A stretch of 64,000 nt of DNA from Candidatus Peribacteraceae bacterium (GTDB taxonomy: Bacteria; Patescibacteriota; Gracilibacteria; Peribacterales; Peribacteraceae): positions 177,853-241,852 of the forward strand of contig JAQVMW010000001.1 of assembly GCA_028703445.1 (NCBI GenBank). Direction: 5' to 3'. The notes under the pieces are model-generated. The model was not told the origin of the DNA. It did not search any database and saw only the letters and a list, made by a program, of their open reading frames with translations. This document shows, in pieces, positions 27,641-35,839 of the stretch; position 1 is the first letter of the stretch, and each line of letters starts with the position of its first letter. The position numbers were made by a program, and so were the translations under genes.

Positions 27641-29500
27641 ATGATCTCCCAAATCCCTTCTGCATCACAGATCAAGCCATTGCAGTCAGCAGACCGGCAT
27701 GTGCGTGTCGCTCTCGTCTACTCAGGCATCGTATTCCTCCTAACGGCAGTTTTTCCGTTTGGGTTCTATGTGCTCATGCCGTCGCCGATGCCGTACTCAT
27801 TCATCGCATTGGTACAACTCTCACTGGTGGCAATAAGTGCAATTTCTTTGCCGATCTTTCTTTCTGCCATGCGACAGACCCTGGCGCGAACGATCGTGCT
27901 CACGATCATTGCTTTTTACTACACTGTCTTGTACGGATTTATCGGTTTTTGGATTTATACCCGCAATTTGCCCGATCCGTACTTGATCCTCAAATTCGGA
28001 TTCGATGTGCAGGAACAACTACAACTCATTGGAACACAAGCCTACATACTCGTTCTGAGTATCCTCCTGGTTTTTCTGGGATGTTTTCTCGTCGTGTTCA
28101 TTGGACAATCACGACTCGGCGCCTCTCTGCGGCCGCAGAAATGGACAGGAATCCTTCTGCTTGCCATCTTCATCGTCATGGGCCTGCTGCGGGCTCCGGC
28201 GGTGTATGGGTTCTATCATCAAAGCTTGGAAGGCCGAAAACTCGCCGAAGCGAAGGGCATCGTTACCATGACAGACACGCTGCCATTCACCACTCGATCC
28301 AACGAGAACGTTTTTATCGTTCTTTTGGAATCAACCAACGCACTCGCACTCTCGGGAAAACTCAGCATCGGCAAGAAATCCTATAGTGGATCGTATATGC
28401 CAATATTGGAAAGCCTGGGACAGAATGGAATCTTCTTTCCGTTTTTCTTCTCCAATCAACAGCAAACATTGAGAGCAATGGAGTCCATTCTATGCGGAAT
28501 ACCTGGAAACGTAGGGGACGGATTGTGGGAGAGAGTTGACGAAATACCGGCGGATCGCTGTTTGCCAAATATCCTTAAAAAGGATAACTACACCACTTTG
28601 TTTTTCAGTGCGAACCCGAATCCCGATTCATTCCATAAACAATCCTTTGCCGGCAAAGTCGGTTTTGAGCAGCAACACTACGGAGACATCATGACGCCGG
28701 AAGACAGAAAATCGGGTTGGGGATACGATGATTGCGACTATTACAAAAGAACGTTTCAATTTCTGCATAATGCATATCCTTCACCCGTACGAAAGCTGAT
28801 CTTCCTTGAAGTCGCCGCAGCGCATGCAGGCTTTGGAAAGGAAAGAGACTATGAGTCCGTGGCACCGTTCCAGAATCCAAAAAACTATCTTGAAAAATAC
28901 CTTGATACCATGGCAATGCAAGACACATGTCTCTCGACATTGTATGAAGAATACCAGCAGTATGATCCGGAAAACTCACATCTCTTCATCCTTGGCGACC
29001 ATCCGTTTGGACTGCAGAAAGGGTATGCACGTTTCGACGGTCGTGCCGAGAATTTTTTGGTTCCTCTCGCCTACATCCCGCCACGAAACCGACTTGAGGA
29101 ATTCCACACACAGGCTGTATCTCATGACTTTTTCAGTCAGTCCGACATCACGCCCACCATCTTGGAGTTATTGAACGGTCATACCTACCAAAACTCATTC
29201 GCCTTTGCCTTACGGAAAAACTCCAAAGAAAAAGAGGTGGAACAGAGCGATAGTACCAACTATGAACACTGCCATTTCATGCATTCCATTTACGACGGGG
29301 CAACAACCGCCATCGTGCAAGGGATGCAAAAATTCACCTACTCCCATGCCGATGGCATCACCTACACAGCCAATCTCAGCAACGATATGCTGGAAAAGTA
29401 CCGTTACGAACTAAGTAAGATAATGTCATTCGACGACTTCCTGAACAAATTCATGTGTTCGCGATTCCGTACACCAACCTTCGCTGAAACCGGTCGATAA
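27641..29500 (+). CDS. LtaS-like membrane sulfatase/phosphotransferase
   Basis: 619 residues. About five TM segments (~20-200) precede a C-terminal alkaline-phosphatase-superfamily domain. NVFIVLLESTNAL carries the metal-binding acidic residue, QQTLRAMES supplies a likely Thr nucleophile (~275), and ILGDHPFGL (~450) gives the Asp-His metal pair. This is the layout of lipoteichoic-acid synthase and phosphoethanolamine/phosphoglycerol transferases. It probably transfers a phospho-head group from a lipid to a surface glycan; the donor is unknown. ATG 27641 is chosen because the promoter at 27613 lies downstream of the longer frame's start. Confidence 0.8.
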   Translation: MISQIPSASQIKPLQSADRHVRVALVYSGIVFLLTAVFPFGFYVLMPSPMPYSFIALVQLSLVAISAISLPIFLSAMRQTLARTIVLTIIAFYYTVLYGFIGFWIYTRNLPDPYLILKFGFDVQEQLQLIGTQAYILVLSILLVFLGCFLVVFIGQSRLGASLRPQKWTGILLLAIFIVMGLLRAPAVYGFYHQSLEGRKLAEAKGIVTMTDTLPFTTRSNENVFIVLLESTNALALSGKLSIGKKSYSGSYMPILESLGQNGIFFPFFFSNQQQTLRAMESILCGIPGNVGDGLWERVDEIPADRCLPNILKKDNYTTLFFSANPNPDSFHKQSFAGKVGFEQQHYGDIMTPEDRKSGWGYDDCDYYKRTFQFLHNAYPSPVRKLIFLEVAAAHAGFGKERDYESVAPFQNPKNYLEKYLDTMAMQDTCLSTLYEEYQQYDPENSHLFILGDHPFGLQKGYARFDGRAENFLVPLAYIPPRNRLEEFHTQAVSHDFFSQSDITPTILELLNGHTYQNSFAFALRKNSKEKEVEQSDSTNYEHCHFMHSIYDGATTAIVQGMQKFTYSHADGITYTANLSNDMLEKYRYELSKIMSFDDFLNKFMCSRFRTPTFAETGR

Positions 29501-29694
29501 TAGTTTGCAATCGGAACAAAAGGAATACACACCGATCAATTTCTTCTGCATCCAGAACCCCAACGGCACAGAGGAATCCGTCAACACTTCCCTCGTCACG
29601 GCCAACCGCCAGGCAGCGACCAGAACAGTGACCCATGCCGCAGCGCAGCGAGGTCAATGACTGTAGAGAGAAGCCTGCGCGAAAAAGAACGCTC
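29501..29694. other. intergenic region between convergent genes
   Basis: 194 bp between the convergent LtaS-like and GT-C genes. I see no gene, no clear terminator and no repeat. Confidence 0.5.
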
Positions 29695-31476
29695 CTATGA
29701 CGGCCGTAACATGAGCACGACAAGTAGAGCGATTGAAGCGAAAATAAAACCGTAGAGCGCGCAAGAGCAATAGATGCGTCCGACGAGGGAGCGCCTGCTC
29801 CTGCCGCGCAAGATGAAGTAGATCACCGGAAAAACCAGAACAGCAGAATACCGAAAATCCTGAAACGTACTCGATGGCACGATCAGGCGCAGGAACACGT
29901 GTGCACCCAGCACTCCGATGGCCGTCAGCCAGAGCGGCAGTGTCCGCACGGCTTGAATGTGCAGTGTGCGCCACACGCCAACCAGTAACAATGGAAGCAG
30001 CATCAGCGCGAACGCCGCCAGCACTCTCGCGAAGGGAAGGACGCCCGTACCCAGGTTAAACTCACCGATCAGCGCAGAGCGGAAGAAGAACTCCCAAAAA
30101 TAGCGGGGAGGCACATCCCGATACGTATTGGCATACGGGGACTCAACAATGCGCAGCGGCGAGAAATTGGCGAATTGATCAACGGAATTGGAGAGGAAAA
30201 AACTGTGGCTGAGTGTATGCATGTTCCCCACAAAGGATGCACTCGTATCGTTCTCCACGAGGAAACGGAGAACCGGCAGCCAGCCTGCGAGGAGCACGAT
30301 GATCGAGAGACTCGCTGCACCCATGGCAACTTTTTCACGTACGGAAAGGCTTTTCTGAACCAAGAGACAGAGCAACGTAATCGGAACAAAGACGGCAGTG
30401 TTATTTTTAGTGAGCAAGCCCAATCCCAGAACGCACGAGAGCAGAAACCACCGTTTTCGCGTGGGTGACTCCCACCAGCGCAGGAGGAGGGCGAGAAACA
30501 GGCTGCCCACCAGAAGGTAAAGGATGTCATTATTGATCCGCGAAGCGAAGAATACAACGGCGGGCAGCACGGCAAACAACCCAATGAGCATTCGGCGATT
30601 GCCCGTTTGCTTTTTGGCAGGGAACAGAAGAAACGCAATCCATGCCGCCACGACAAGCGTCACGATAGAGATGCAAAGTGAAGACCACTGGAGCAGTGCG
30701 ATCTCCATCCACTGCGGCAGGTGCGCAATCCGGAAGAGATCGATTTCAGCCGCACTCAACAAGTAGTAGAGCGGAGGCTGATGGAATTCCCACCCGCGGA
30801 TCGCCGCGGGAATGCGCCAGTGCTGCGCGACGTAGCTGATGTACTCAAAGTGACCCAGCCAATCGTAGGCTCGCGTACTGAACGAAGTGCACAGTACGTA
30901 AACTGCGCGCAAGGCAGCGCCAAAAAGGATGAGTGCAGCACTCCTCGCATCCCAAAAATGCGCGCTGAAGATGAAGAGGAATCCTACCAAGACAAAAAAG
31001 AGCACTCCAATGAGCGCGGGGAGAAAAACGATAGGATCGGAAGGGACGGGTCTGAAACTGAATCCTCCCGGCCCCGCCGAATTTTTGATGGTCAGCTCCA
31101 CAAGATTGTCGCCCGGATGCAGGTACGACCCCAGATCGAGAATACGGCCGTACTGGTAATCGCAAAAGGGAATGACGGGTGAAGAAACATTCTTCCCGTT
31201 CACCGTCAGAGTCTGGAGGCAATTATCCGGCTGAAAGTGATACCATGATGGAGCGACAGTCGGCAGAACCAGCTGAAATTTCAGTTCCAGCGTTTTCATG
31301 TTCGACGCCACGGAAATAGGAAGGGAATAGCCAATCCACGCTCCTGTTCCGTTCAATTTTCCGAAAACGGTTTGCACGCGGGGCTGTGCGAGGATCATGG
31401 AAGAGTACACGATCATCACCAAACCCGCAGCAACGAATACTGAGGCGAGCAGCACAAAAAGTCTTCTACGGGACAT
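29695..31476 (-). CDS. GT-C membrane glycosyltransferase, paralogue of the gene at 22.6 kb
   Basis: 593 residues. The layout matches the protein at 22637-24418: signal-anchor TM, beta domain with CLQTLTVNGKN and IPFCDYQYGRILDLG, then ~10 TM segments with YDWLGHFEYISYVAQHW, GWEFHQPPLYYLLSA, SRINNDILYLL and PPRYFWEFFFRSALIGEF. The acidic segment between the first TMs is the likely catalytic region, although Asp-Ala-Asp in the paralogue is Asp-Trp-Leu here, a difference that may reflect a changed substrate. ATG 31476 follows TATACT by 8 nt. Confidence 0.75.
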   Translation of the reverse strand: MSRRRLFVLLASVFVAAGLVMIVYSSMILAQPRVQTVFGKLNGTGAWIGYSLPISVASNMKTLELKFQLVLPTVAPSWYHFQPDNCLQTLTVNGKNVSSPVIPFCDYQYGRILDLGSYLHPGDNLVELTIKNSAGPGGFSFRPVPSDPIVFLPALIGVLFFVLVGFLFIFSAHFWDARSAALILFGAALRAVYVLCTSFSTRAYDWLGHFEYISYVAQHWRIPAAIRGWEFHQPPLYYLLSAAEIDLFRIAHLPQWMEIALLQWSSLCISIVTLVVAAWIAFLLFPAKKQTGNRRMLIGLFAVLPAVVFFASRINNDILYLLVGSLFLALLLRWWESPTRKRWFLLSCVLGLGLLTKNNTAVFVPITLLCLLVQKSLSVREKVAMGAASLSIIVLLAGWLPVLRFLVENDTSASFVGNMHTLSHSFFLSNSVDQFANFSPLRIVESPYANTYRDVPPRYFWEFFFRSALIGEFNLGTGVLPFARVLAAFALMLLPLLLVGVWRTLHIQAVRTLPLWLTAIGVLGAHVFLRLIVPSSTFQDFRYSAVLVFPVIYFILRGRSRRSLVGRIYCSCALYGFIFASIALLVVLMLRPS

Positions 31477-31484
31477 CGGAGAGG

Positions 31485-31490
31485 AGTATA
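31485..31490 (-). promoter_or_regulatory. -10 box of GT-C gene (leaderless)
   Basis: On the minus strand TATACT ends 8 nt before ATG 31476. Confidence 0.5.
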
Positions 31491-31526
31491 TCCGAACGAA
31501 TGGGGCGGGAAAATACTTACATGTCC

Positions 31527-31982
31527 TCACCTCCTATACCCCGCCCCCACCGCCTCCTCCGCCGTAGAGAAATAGACGCGATTGGCCGGTGAAAGAGCGG
31601 ATGCCGAAGCGGAATCGACCGGGTAGTACTTTTTGCCGCGGCGCGAGGCGACGAAACGCATCCCCTCGGGCACGGTGATTTCAATGTTGTTTGTGAGGAG
31701 CGAGCCTGCAGGGATCAGGAATGCCCCGCTCTGGTCGGGCACGACCTGTTGTCCATCGAGAAAGATCCGCGCACTGCCGATCATGGAACCTCTGAGCGAG
31801 CCGTTGTAGACGCCGTCCAGATGGACCGTCGGTACGAGGGGGCGGCTGGCATCGCGCATTGCCATGGGGGGAGGAACGAGTGCTCCGCGCTCCGTCACGA
31901 GACGCCCCAGCAGGTACCCGCAGACGAGCGCGAGCAGGATCGCGCCGAGGAACGGGGCCAGATCAAGCCATTTCGTGCGCAT
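31527..31982 (-). CDS. small anchored protein with Ada-like micro-domain
   Basis: 151 residues. TM anchor at ~8-27, a Pro/Arg linker, a middle beta domain (GVYNGSLRGSMIGSARIFLDGQ region) and a C-terminal module GKKYYPVDSASA...NRVYFSTAEEA, which resembles the small metal-binding motif of Ada/thermonuclease-associated domains but has no cysteines. It probably acts outside the membrane; function unknown. A -10 TAAACT lies 10 nt before ATG 31982. Confidence 0.65.
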   Translation of the reverse strand: MRTKWLDLAPFLGAILLALVCGYLLGRLVTERGALVPPPMAMRDASRPLVPTVHLDGVYNGSLRGSMIGSARIFLDGQQVVPDQSGAFLIPAGSLLTNNIEITVPEGMRFVASRRGKKYYPVDSASASALSPANRVYFSTAEEAVGAGYRR

Positions 31983-32049
31983 AGGACTCTCAAGTTTACA
32001 CCGGAAAAAGCGCAAGGAAAGCCCTCTGCCAAAGCAAAAATACCGAGGG

Positions 32050-32055
32050 TATCCT
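32050..32055 (+). promoter_or_regulatory. -10 box deciding a GTG start (leaderless)
   Basis: TATCCT ends 6 nt before GTG 32062. The ATG at 32057 is out of frame, and the longer in-frame extension back to 31864 has no protein-like sequence. Confidence 0.5.
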
Positions 32056-32061
32056 CATGCC

Positions 32062-33030
32062 GTGCTCTCCCTCATTATTCCCGTTTTCAACGAGGCATCG
32101 AACCTCCGACCGCTCTACGAGGAACTGAAGGAATCACTCTCCCGCCTGCATCTGGCAGCCGAGATTCTCTTCGTGGATGATGCGAGCACGGACGCGACGC
32201 CGGAAATCATCCGGGAACTCAAGAGCACCGATCCGCGCATCAGGGGATTCCGCCTCGCTCAAAATTCCGACAAGGGCGGCGCGCTCGCCATCGGACTGCG
32301 GGAGGCACGAGGAGACATCGTCATCACCATGGATGGCGACCTGCAGAATGATCCCGCCGATATCCCGCTCCTCCTCGCCGCACTGGAACAGGGAGCCGAT
32401 TTCGCACTCGGCTGGAGAAAGCGACGCGCAGACAGTCTTCCAAAACGCCTCGCGTCGTGGCTGTTCAATGCTTTCGTCGGCACAATCTTCAACGTAAAAC
32501 ATCTCTGGCGTCATTTTCCTCTCCCACTTCGGTGGAAGAATGAAACACACACAGAAAAAAAACCGAATGGACAGGAGGAGAGAAACAAAAACAACACACA
32601 AAAATCTCCGGAAACGCGCCGATGTGGCGGCGATAGCGGAGGGGGTCATCGGCGCAGCGCTTTCTTTCATCCTTTCTTTGTCGCGCCTGACAAAGAAAGG
32701 ATAGAAATGAACCAAAAATATTTGAGCGAGGAAATGATCCCTTCTATCCGCCTCCATGACGCCAATACCGGTTTCAAGGCGCTGAAGAGGGAGACCATGC
32801 TCTCCGTGCCGCTGACGCAGGGGCTCTTCCGTTTTCTATCCTTCATCCTCGCCAAACAGGGACTCACGATCACGGAAGTGCCCGTGCACCACCGGCCGCG
32901 CAAAAACGGCAGGACCAAATTCAGGCTCGCACGGCGCGTTCTCAGTCTCTGGAAGTTACACAAAGCCCTTCGGGCTGCCGCAACTCCCCTGACGAGCCCG
33001 GAAAGCCTGCCGGCCTACACACCGCTTTAG
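32062..33030 (+). CDS. GT2 polyprenol-phosphate sugar synthase with ~84-residue insertion
   Basis: 322 residues. GT2/DPM1-like: SLIIPVFNEASNL, VDDASTDATPE, TMDGDLQNDPADIP (metal/donor site), ALGWRKRRAD and, after the insert, RLHDANTGFKALKRE and the C-terminal VHHRPRKNGRTKF. In homologues FNV and RLHDANTGFK are nearly adjacent; here they are split by residues ~145-229, a basic low-complexity stretch encoded by 32497-32748. The reading frame stays open, so a product with a large loop is possible, but activity may be lost. GTG 32062 is chosen from the -10 box and the canonical N-terminus. Confidence 0.8.
   Translation: MLSLIIPVFNEASNLRPLYEELKESLSRLHLAAEILFVDDASTDATPEIIRELKSTDPRIRGFRLAQNSDKGGALAIGLREARGDIVITMDGDLQNDPADIPLLLAALEQGADFALGWRKRRADSLPKRLASWLFNAFVGTIFNVKHLWRHFPLPLRWKNETHTEKKPNGQEERNKNNTQKSPETRRCGGDSGGGHRRSAFFHPFFVAPDKERIEMNQKYLSEEMIPSIRLHDANTGFKALKRETMLSVPLTQGLFRFLSFILAKQGLTITEVPVHHRPRKNGRTKFRLARRVLSLWKLHKALRAAATPLTSPESLPAYTPL
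32497..32748 (+). mobile_element. in-frame ~250-bp inserted element with long hairpin
   Basis: The insert splits a conserved GT2 motif pair. It holds a perfect 14-bp inverted repeat (32669-32682 and 32689-32702, loop GCGCCT). Near its ends are imperfect inverted copies of TCATTTTCCTC (near 32511 and near 32730). No transposase is encoded, so it would be a non-autonomous MITE-like element or a repeat of unknown type. The boundaries are estimated from where homologous protein sequence stops and resumes. Confidence 0.6.
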
Positions 33031-33094
33031 GACAAGAATCGCGAAACTGAACAAAGCGCGCTGTGCTCACAACGAAAAACGGCAATCGAATAAT

Positions 33095-33192
33095 TGCGGC
33101 GAAGCGCGGGTCTCGCGGGTTCCCGCGCTGGAGCCGCACCATAAGAGGAAGGGTGGGTCCGTGGGAGGGACACCAGGGGTGGCCATCCCACG
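33095..33192 (+). ncRNA. two-hairpin structured element, copy A
   Basis: P1 TGCGGC/GCCGCA (33095-33100, 33133-33138) encloses GAA, P2 GCGCGGG/CCCGCGC (33104-33110, 33122-33128) and TGGA. A purine-rich linker ATAAGAGGAAGGGTGGG follows, then P3 CGTGGGA/TCCCACG (33160-33166, 33186-33192) with an inner CACC/GGTG stem. It matches copies B and C in layout with compensatory base changes. It lies between a GT2 gene and the purC promoter. RNA or hairpin DNA element; function unknown. Confidence 0.65.
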
Positions 33193-33205
33193 AATGCAGT
33201 CATGG

Positions 33206-33211
33206 TATGAT
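33206..33211 (+). promoter_or_regulatory. extended -10 box of purC (leaderless)
   Basis: TATGAT preceded by TGG ends 6 nt before ATG 33218, so the predicted TSS is the start codon. This excludes the longer in-frame start at 33161. Confidence 0.6.
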
Positions 33212-33217
33212 CCGGCC

Positions 33218-34186
33218 ATGATCACCCCAGCAGAACTCAAACCCTTCTTGCCCACCGCTCTCGAGAAAACGGATTTCAAGGGACTCGGCGAGAAGTACGC
33301 CGGAAAAGTGCGCGACGTCTACACGCAAACAGAGAAGAAACGCGCCATCCTCATCGCCACCGACCGCCAGTCGGCCTTCGACATCCAGTGGTGCTCCATC
33401 CCGCTCAAGGGACAGGCTCTGAATCAGCTCAGCGCGTGGTGGTTTACGCAGGTAAAGGACGTGATGCCGAATCACATCATCGCCGTGCCGGACCCCAATG
33501 CCACTTTGGTGAAGGATCTCAAAATGCTTCGGGTGGAAATCGTCGTCCGCGGCTACCTGACGGGCGTAACGGGCACATCCGCATGGGTCAACTACAACAA
33601 GGGCGTGCGCAACTTCTGCGGAAATCTGCTCCCCGAAGGCATGGTGAAAAACCAGAAGTTCGCGTCCCCCATCATCACCCCGACGACCAAGGGCGAGGAG
33701 GATGAGCTGATCGACCCCAAAGGCATCGTGGATCGTGGGTTCGCGACGAAGCAGCAATGGGAGGAAATCGAGAGCCGCGCCTTCGCACTCTTTAAAAAAG
33801 GACAGGAAATCGCCGCCAGACGCGGACTCATTCTCGTGGATACCAAGTATGAGATGGGCTATGACGAAACAGGAATACTCACGATTGCCGATGAGGTCCA
33901 CACGCCGGATTCGTCGCGCTACTGGGTCAAAGCGACGTACGAGGAACGCTTCGCCCGCAAGGAGGAACCGGAGAGTCTGGATAAGGAATTCTTCCGCCTG
34001 TGGCTCCGCAGCCAGGGTTTCGAGTACGGAGGCAAACGCCCCGCGATCACCGACGACGTGCGCCTGATGCTCGCAAGCAAGTACCTGGAGCTCTTCGAAC
34101 GCATGACCGGCGAGCCGTTCGTCCTTCCCTCCGACGCACGCGTTGCGGAGCGCATCGAACGCAACCTCCAGCCTTACCGCCTCTAA
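33218..34186 (+). CDS. purC: phosphoribosylaminoimidazole-succinocarboxamide synthase
   Basis: 322 residues. It condenses CAIR with aspartate using ATP to give SAICAR. The N-terminus is KYAGKVRDVY; the ATP-grasp core has ATDRQSAFD, LRVEIVVRGYLTG, ASPIITPTTKGEEDE and LVDTKYEMGYD, then ADEVHTPDSSRYW. The length matches the longer PurC form (~300 residues or more) rather than the short ~240-residue E. coli type. dgkA follows 3 bp later and is probably co-transcribed. Confidence 0.95.
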   Translation: MITPAELKPFLPTALEKTDFKGLGEKYAGKVRDVYTQTEKKRAILIATDRQSAFDIQWCSIPLKGQALNQLSAWWFTQVKDVMPNHIIAVPDPNATLVKDLKMLRVEIVVRGYLTGVTGTSAWVNYNKGVRNFCGNLLPEGMVKNQKFASPIITPTTKGEEDELIDPKGIVDRGFATKQQWEEIESRAFALFKKGQEIAARRGLILVDTKYEMGYDETGILTIADEVHTPDSSRYWVKATYEERFARKEEPESLDKEFFRLWLRSQGFEYGGKRPAITDDVRLMLASKYLELFERMTGEPFVLPSDARVAERIERNLQPYRL

Positions 34187-34189
34187 CCC

Positions 34190-34552
34190 ATGGTGCGTGT
34201 CTTCGCCAAAAGCGCAGCCAATGCACTGAGAGGGGTTGTCTTCGTGTGGCAACGACAGCGCAATTTCCGCATCGAGATCGTCATCGGCACGCTCGTGATG
34301 ATCCTGGCGATTCTGCTCGGATTCACGTACATGGAAGTGGTTTCCATCCTCGTGTCGGTCTCGGTCGTCCTGGGCGCCGAGCTCTTCAACAGCATTATCG
34401 AAGAGTTGCTGGATACCGTGGAACCTCACTACTCGGTGCACGTTGGCCGGCTCAAAGACGTAACGGCAGGAGTCGTCCTCCTCCTGTCGCTGTTTGCGAT
34501 CGTCATTGGCATTCTCACGGTCATCCATCACTACACCTTCGTGTTCCCCTGA
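34190..34552 (+). CDS. dgkA: diacylglycerol/undecaprenol kinase (DgkA family)
   Basis: 120 residues, three TM helices. The amphipathic N-terminus has FAKSAANALRGV and QRNFRIE, and the family signature GAELFNSIIEELLD supplies the catalytic Glu and metal ligands, with LKDVTAGVVLLL after it. In Gram-positive-type bacteria this family phosphorylates undecaprenol, returning carrier lipid to the pool, which would fit the many polyprenyl-dependent transferases around it. It starts 3 bp after purC. Confidence 0.9.
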   Translation: MVRVFAKSAANALRGVVFVWQRQRNFRIEIVIGTLVMILAILLGFTYMEVVSILVSVSVVLGAELFNSIIEELLDTVEPHYSVHVGRLKDVTAGVVLLLSLFAIVIGILTVIHHYTFVFP

Positions 34553-34577
34553 ACTTTAGAAAACTTTGGAAATTCCT

Positions 34578-35834
34578 TTACGCAAACACCCAGATCAGCA
34601 GCACGATATTGAACGCCACTTGCAGGATTTCCACCCGCCAGGAGCTTGGCTTGCGCAAGAGAAGAAAGAGCACGAGCGGCACGATGGCGTATCGTGTTTC
34701 GATGAGCCAGCTGCCACCCAGATACAGAAGAGAGAGCGGATAGATCCACGCAAAACTCCTTCGTGCGAGCGGTGTCGCAAGCATCGTGAGAACACCCAGC
34801 GCACCCAAGAGCCAGAAGAGAAATCCTGCCGTTCCCCCTGCGGCCGCCGCGAGCAGAATGGTGTCACGCAGCCGAGCAATTTCGCTATTCGCGGGATGAT
34901 CCACCTGGAACCCGAAGGAAAAAAGAAGAAAGAGAGCGACGAGCAACGACAGAACCCACGGGCGCCTGAGCAGGAGCACGACGGCGCGCGCCCGGGCGAA
35001 AACCAAAGGGAGGAAAAGTACCGTAAAAAGGAAGAGTGTGAAGAAAATATTGCCAAATGAGAATGACGGAAACGGATGCGCGCTGTCCAGATCCGGATTG
35101 AAAGAAGCCCGTCCCGTCACGGCGATGAACACCGCGAACGCGATGACCGGCGGCAGGAGCGGCGCGGCCGAACGGAAGAGCGAGCGGAGCGCACGGCCGT
35201 TCCATAACCGTATCGCCGCTTCGTGAAGCCACGATAAAGAACATGAGGCAGAGATCTTCCACGCCGGATTCGCCTCAAGCAGGATTGCGAACAGAAGAGG
35301 TGCCCAGAGGATATTGTTCTGCCGTACGAATGAGGCAAGTAGGAAGAAGAGGCCGACGAGAAGCAAGCGTGCATGGAGCGCCGCAAGCAGCGCAAGGAGT
35401 ACGAGGGAGAGGGAAAGTGTATCGGTGTAGATGAGAGGGAAGAACGGCAGCAGGATCGGGAACAGAGCGAACTGCAGTGTCCGCAGGAGAGCTGTGGGAC
35501 GATCCACGGCACGCGCAACGCCGTACGCCGCGATACAGGAGCTGAGACTGAAGAAGAATGAAACCGCTCGCGCGACTGGAATGGATGTCTGCCCAAACAG
35601 TTTGAGAATGCCCGCCACGAGCAGGTGGTAGCCGGGAAACATGACGCCGAAGTCCCGAAACGTCATCGTTCCATTCAAGAGTCCCTCAATGCGCCGAAAG
35701 TGGAAAACTTCGTCGTAGAGGAGAGGAGCGCCTTCAAGCCGGAAGAACACCAATACAATTATAAAGAACGTGCACGCAACCAACAGGACTTCCATGACTC
35801 TCTGAATGCCAGAAGAGGAAGCGCTCGACTTCAT
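34578..35834 (-). CDS. ALG10/DIE2-like membrane glucosyltransferase
   Basis: 418 residues, about 10-12 TM segments. After the first TM comes LLYDEVFHFRRIEGLLNG with the acidic pair typical of GT-C active sites, then MFPGYHLL, IYTDTLSLSLVLLAL and SFVRQNNILWA. This order, especially YTD and the RQxNI(L/I)W motif, resembles the eukaryotic ALG10/DIE2 alpha-1,2-glucosyltransferase family. It would use a polyprenyl-phosphate glucose. The assignment is by eye. It starts 5 nt after the DUF192 stop, as third gene of the rpe operon. Confidence 0.6.
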   Translation of the reverse strand: MKSSASSSGIQRVMEVLLVACTFFIIVLVFFRLEGAPLLYDEVFHFRRIEGLLNGTMTFRDFGVMFPGYHLLVAGILKLFGQTSIPVARAVSFFFSLSSCIAAYGVARAVDRPTALLRTLQFALFPILLPFFPLIYTDTLSLSLVLLALLAALHARLLLVGLFFLLASFVRQNNILWAPLLFAILLEANPAWKISASCSLSWLHEAAIRLWNGRALRSLFRSAAPLLPPVIAFAVFIAVTGRASFNPDLDSAHPFPSFSFGNIFFTLFLFTVLFLPLVFARARAVVLLLRRPWVLSLLVALFLLFSFGFQVDHPANSEIARLRDTILLAAAAGGTAGFLFWLLGALGVLTMLATPLARRSFAWIYPLSLLYLGGSWLIETRYAIVPLVLFLLLRKPSSWRVEILQVAFNIVLLIWVFA

Positions 35835-35839
35835 CACGA

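Noticed and set aside
29451..29723. Minus-strand frame in the gap after the LtaS-like gene
   Set aside because: Odd Cys/Arg composition, no promoter spacing, overlaps both neighbours.
31864..32061. N-terminal extension of the GT2 gene at 32062
   Set aside because: It overlaps the opposite-strand small protein gene, precedes the -10 box, and is not GT2-like.
33161..33217. Longer N-terminus for purC
   Set aside because: The extension lies upstream of a strong extended -10 box, overlaps the end of structured element copy A, and has no match to the PurC N-terminus.
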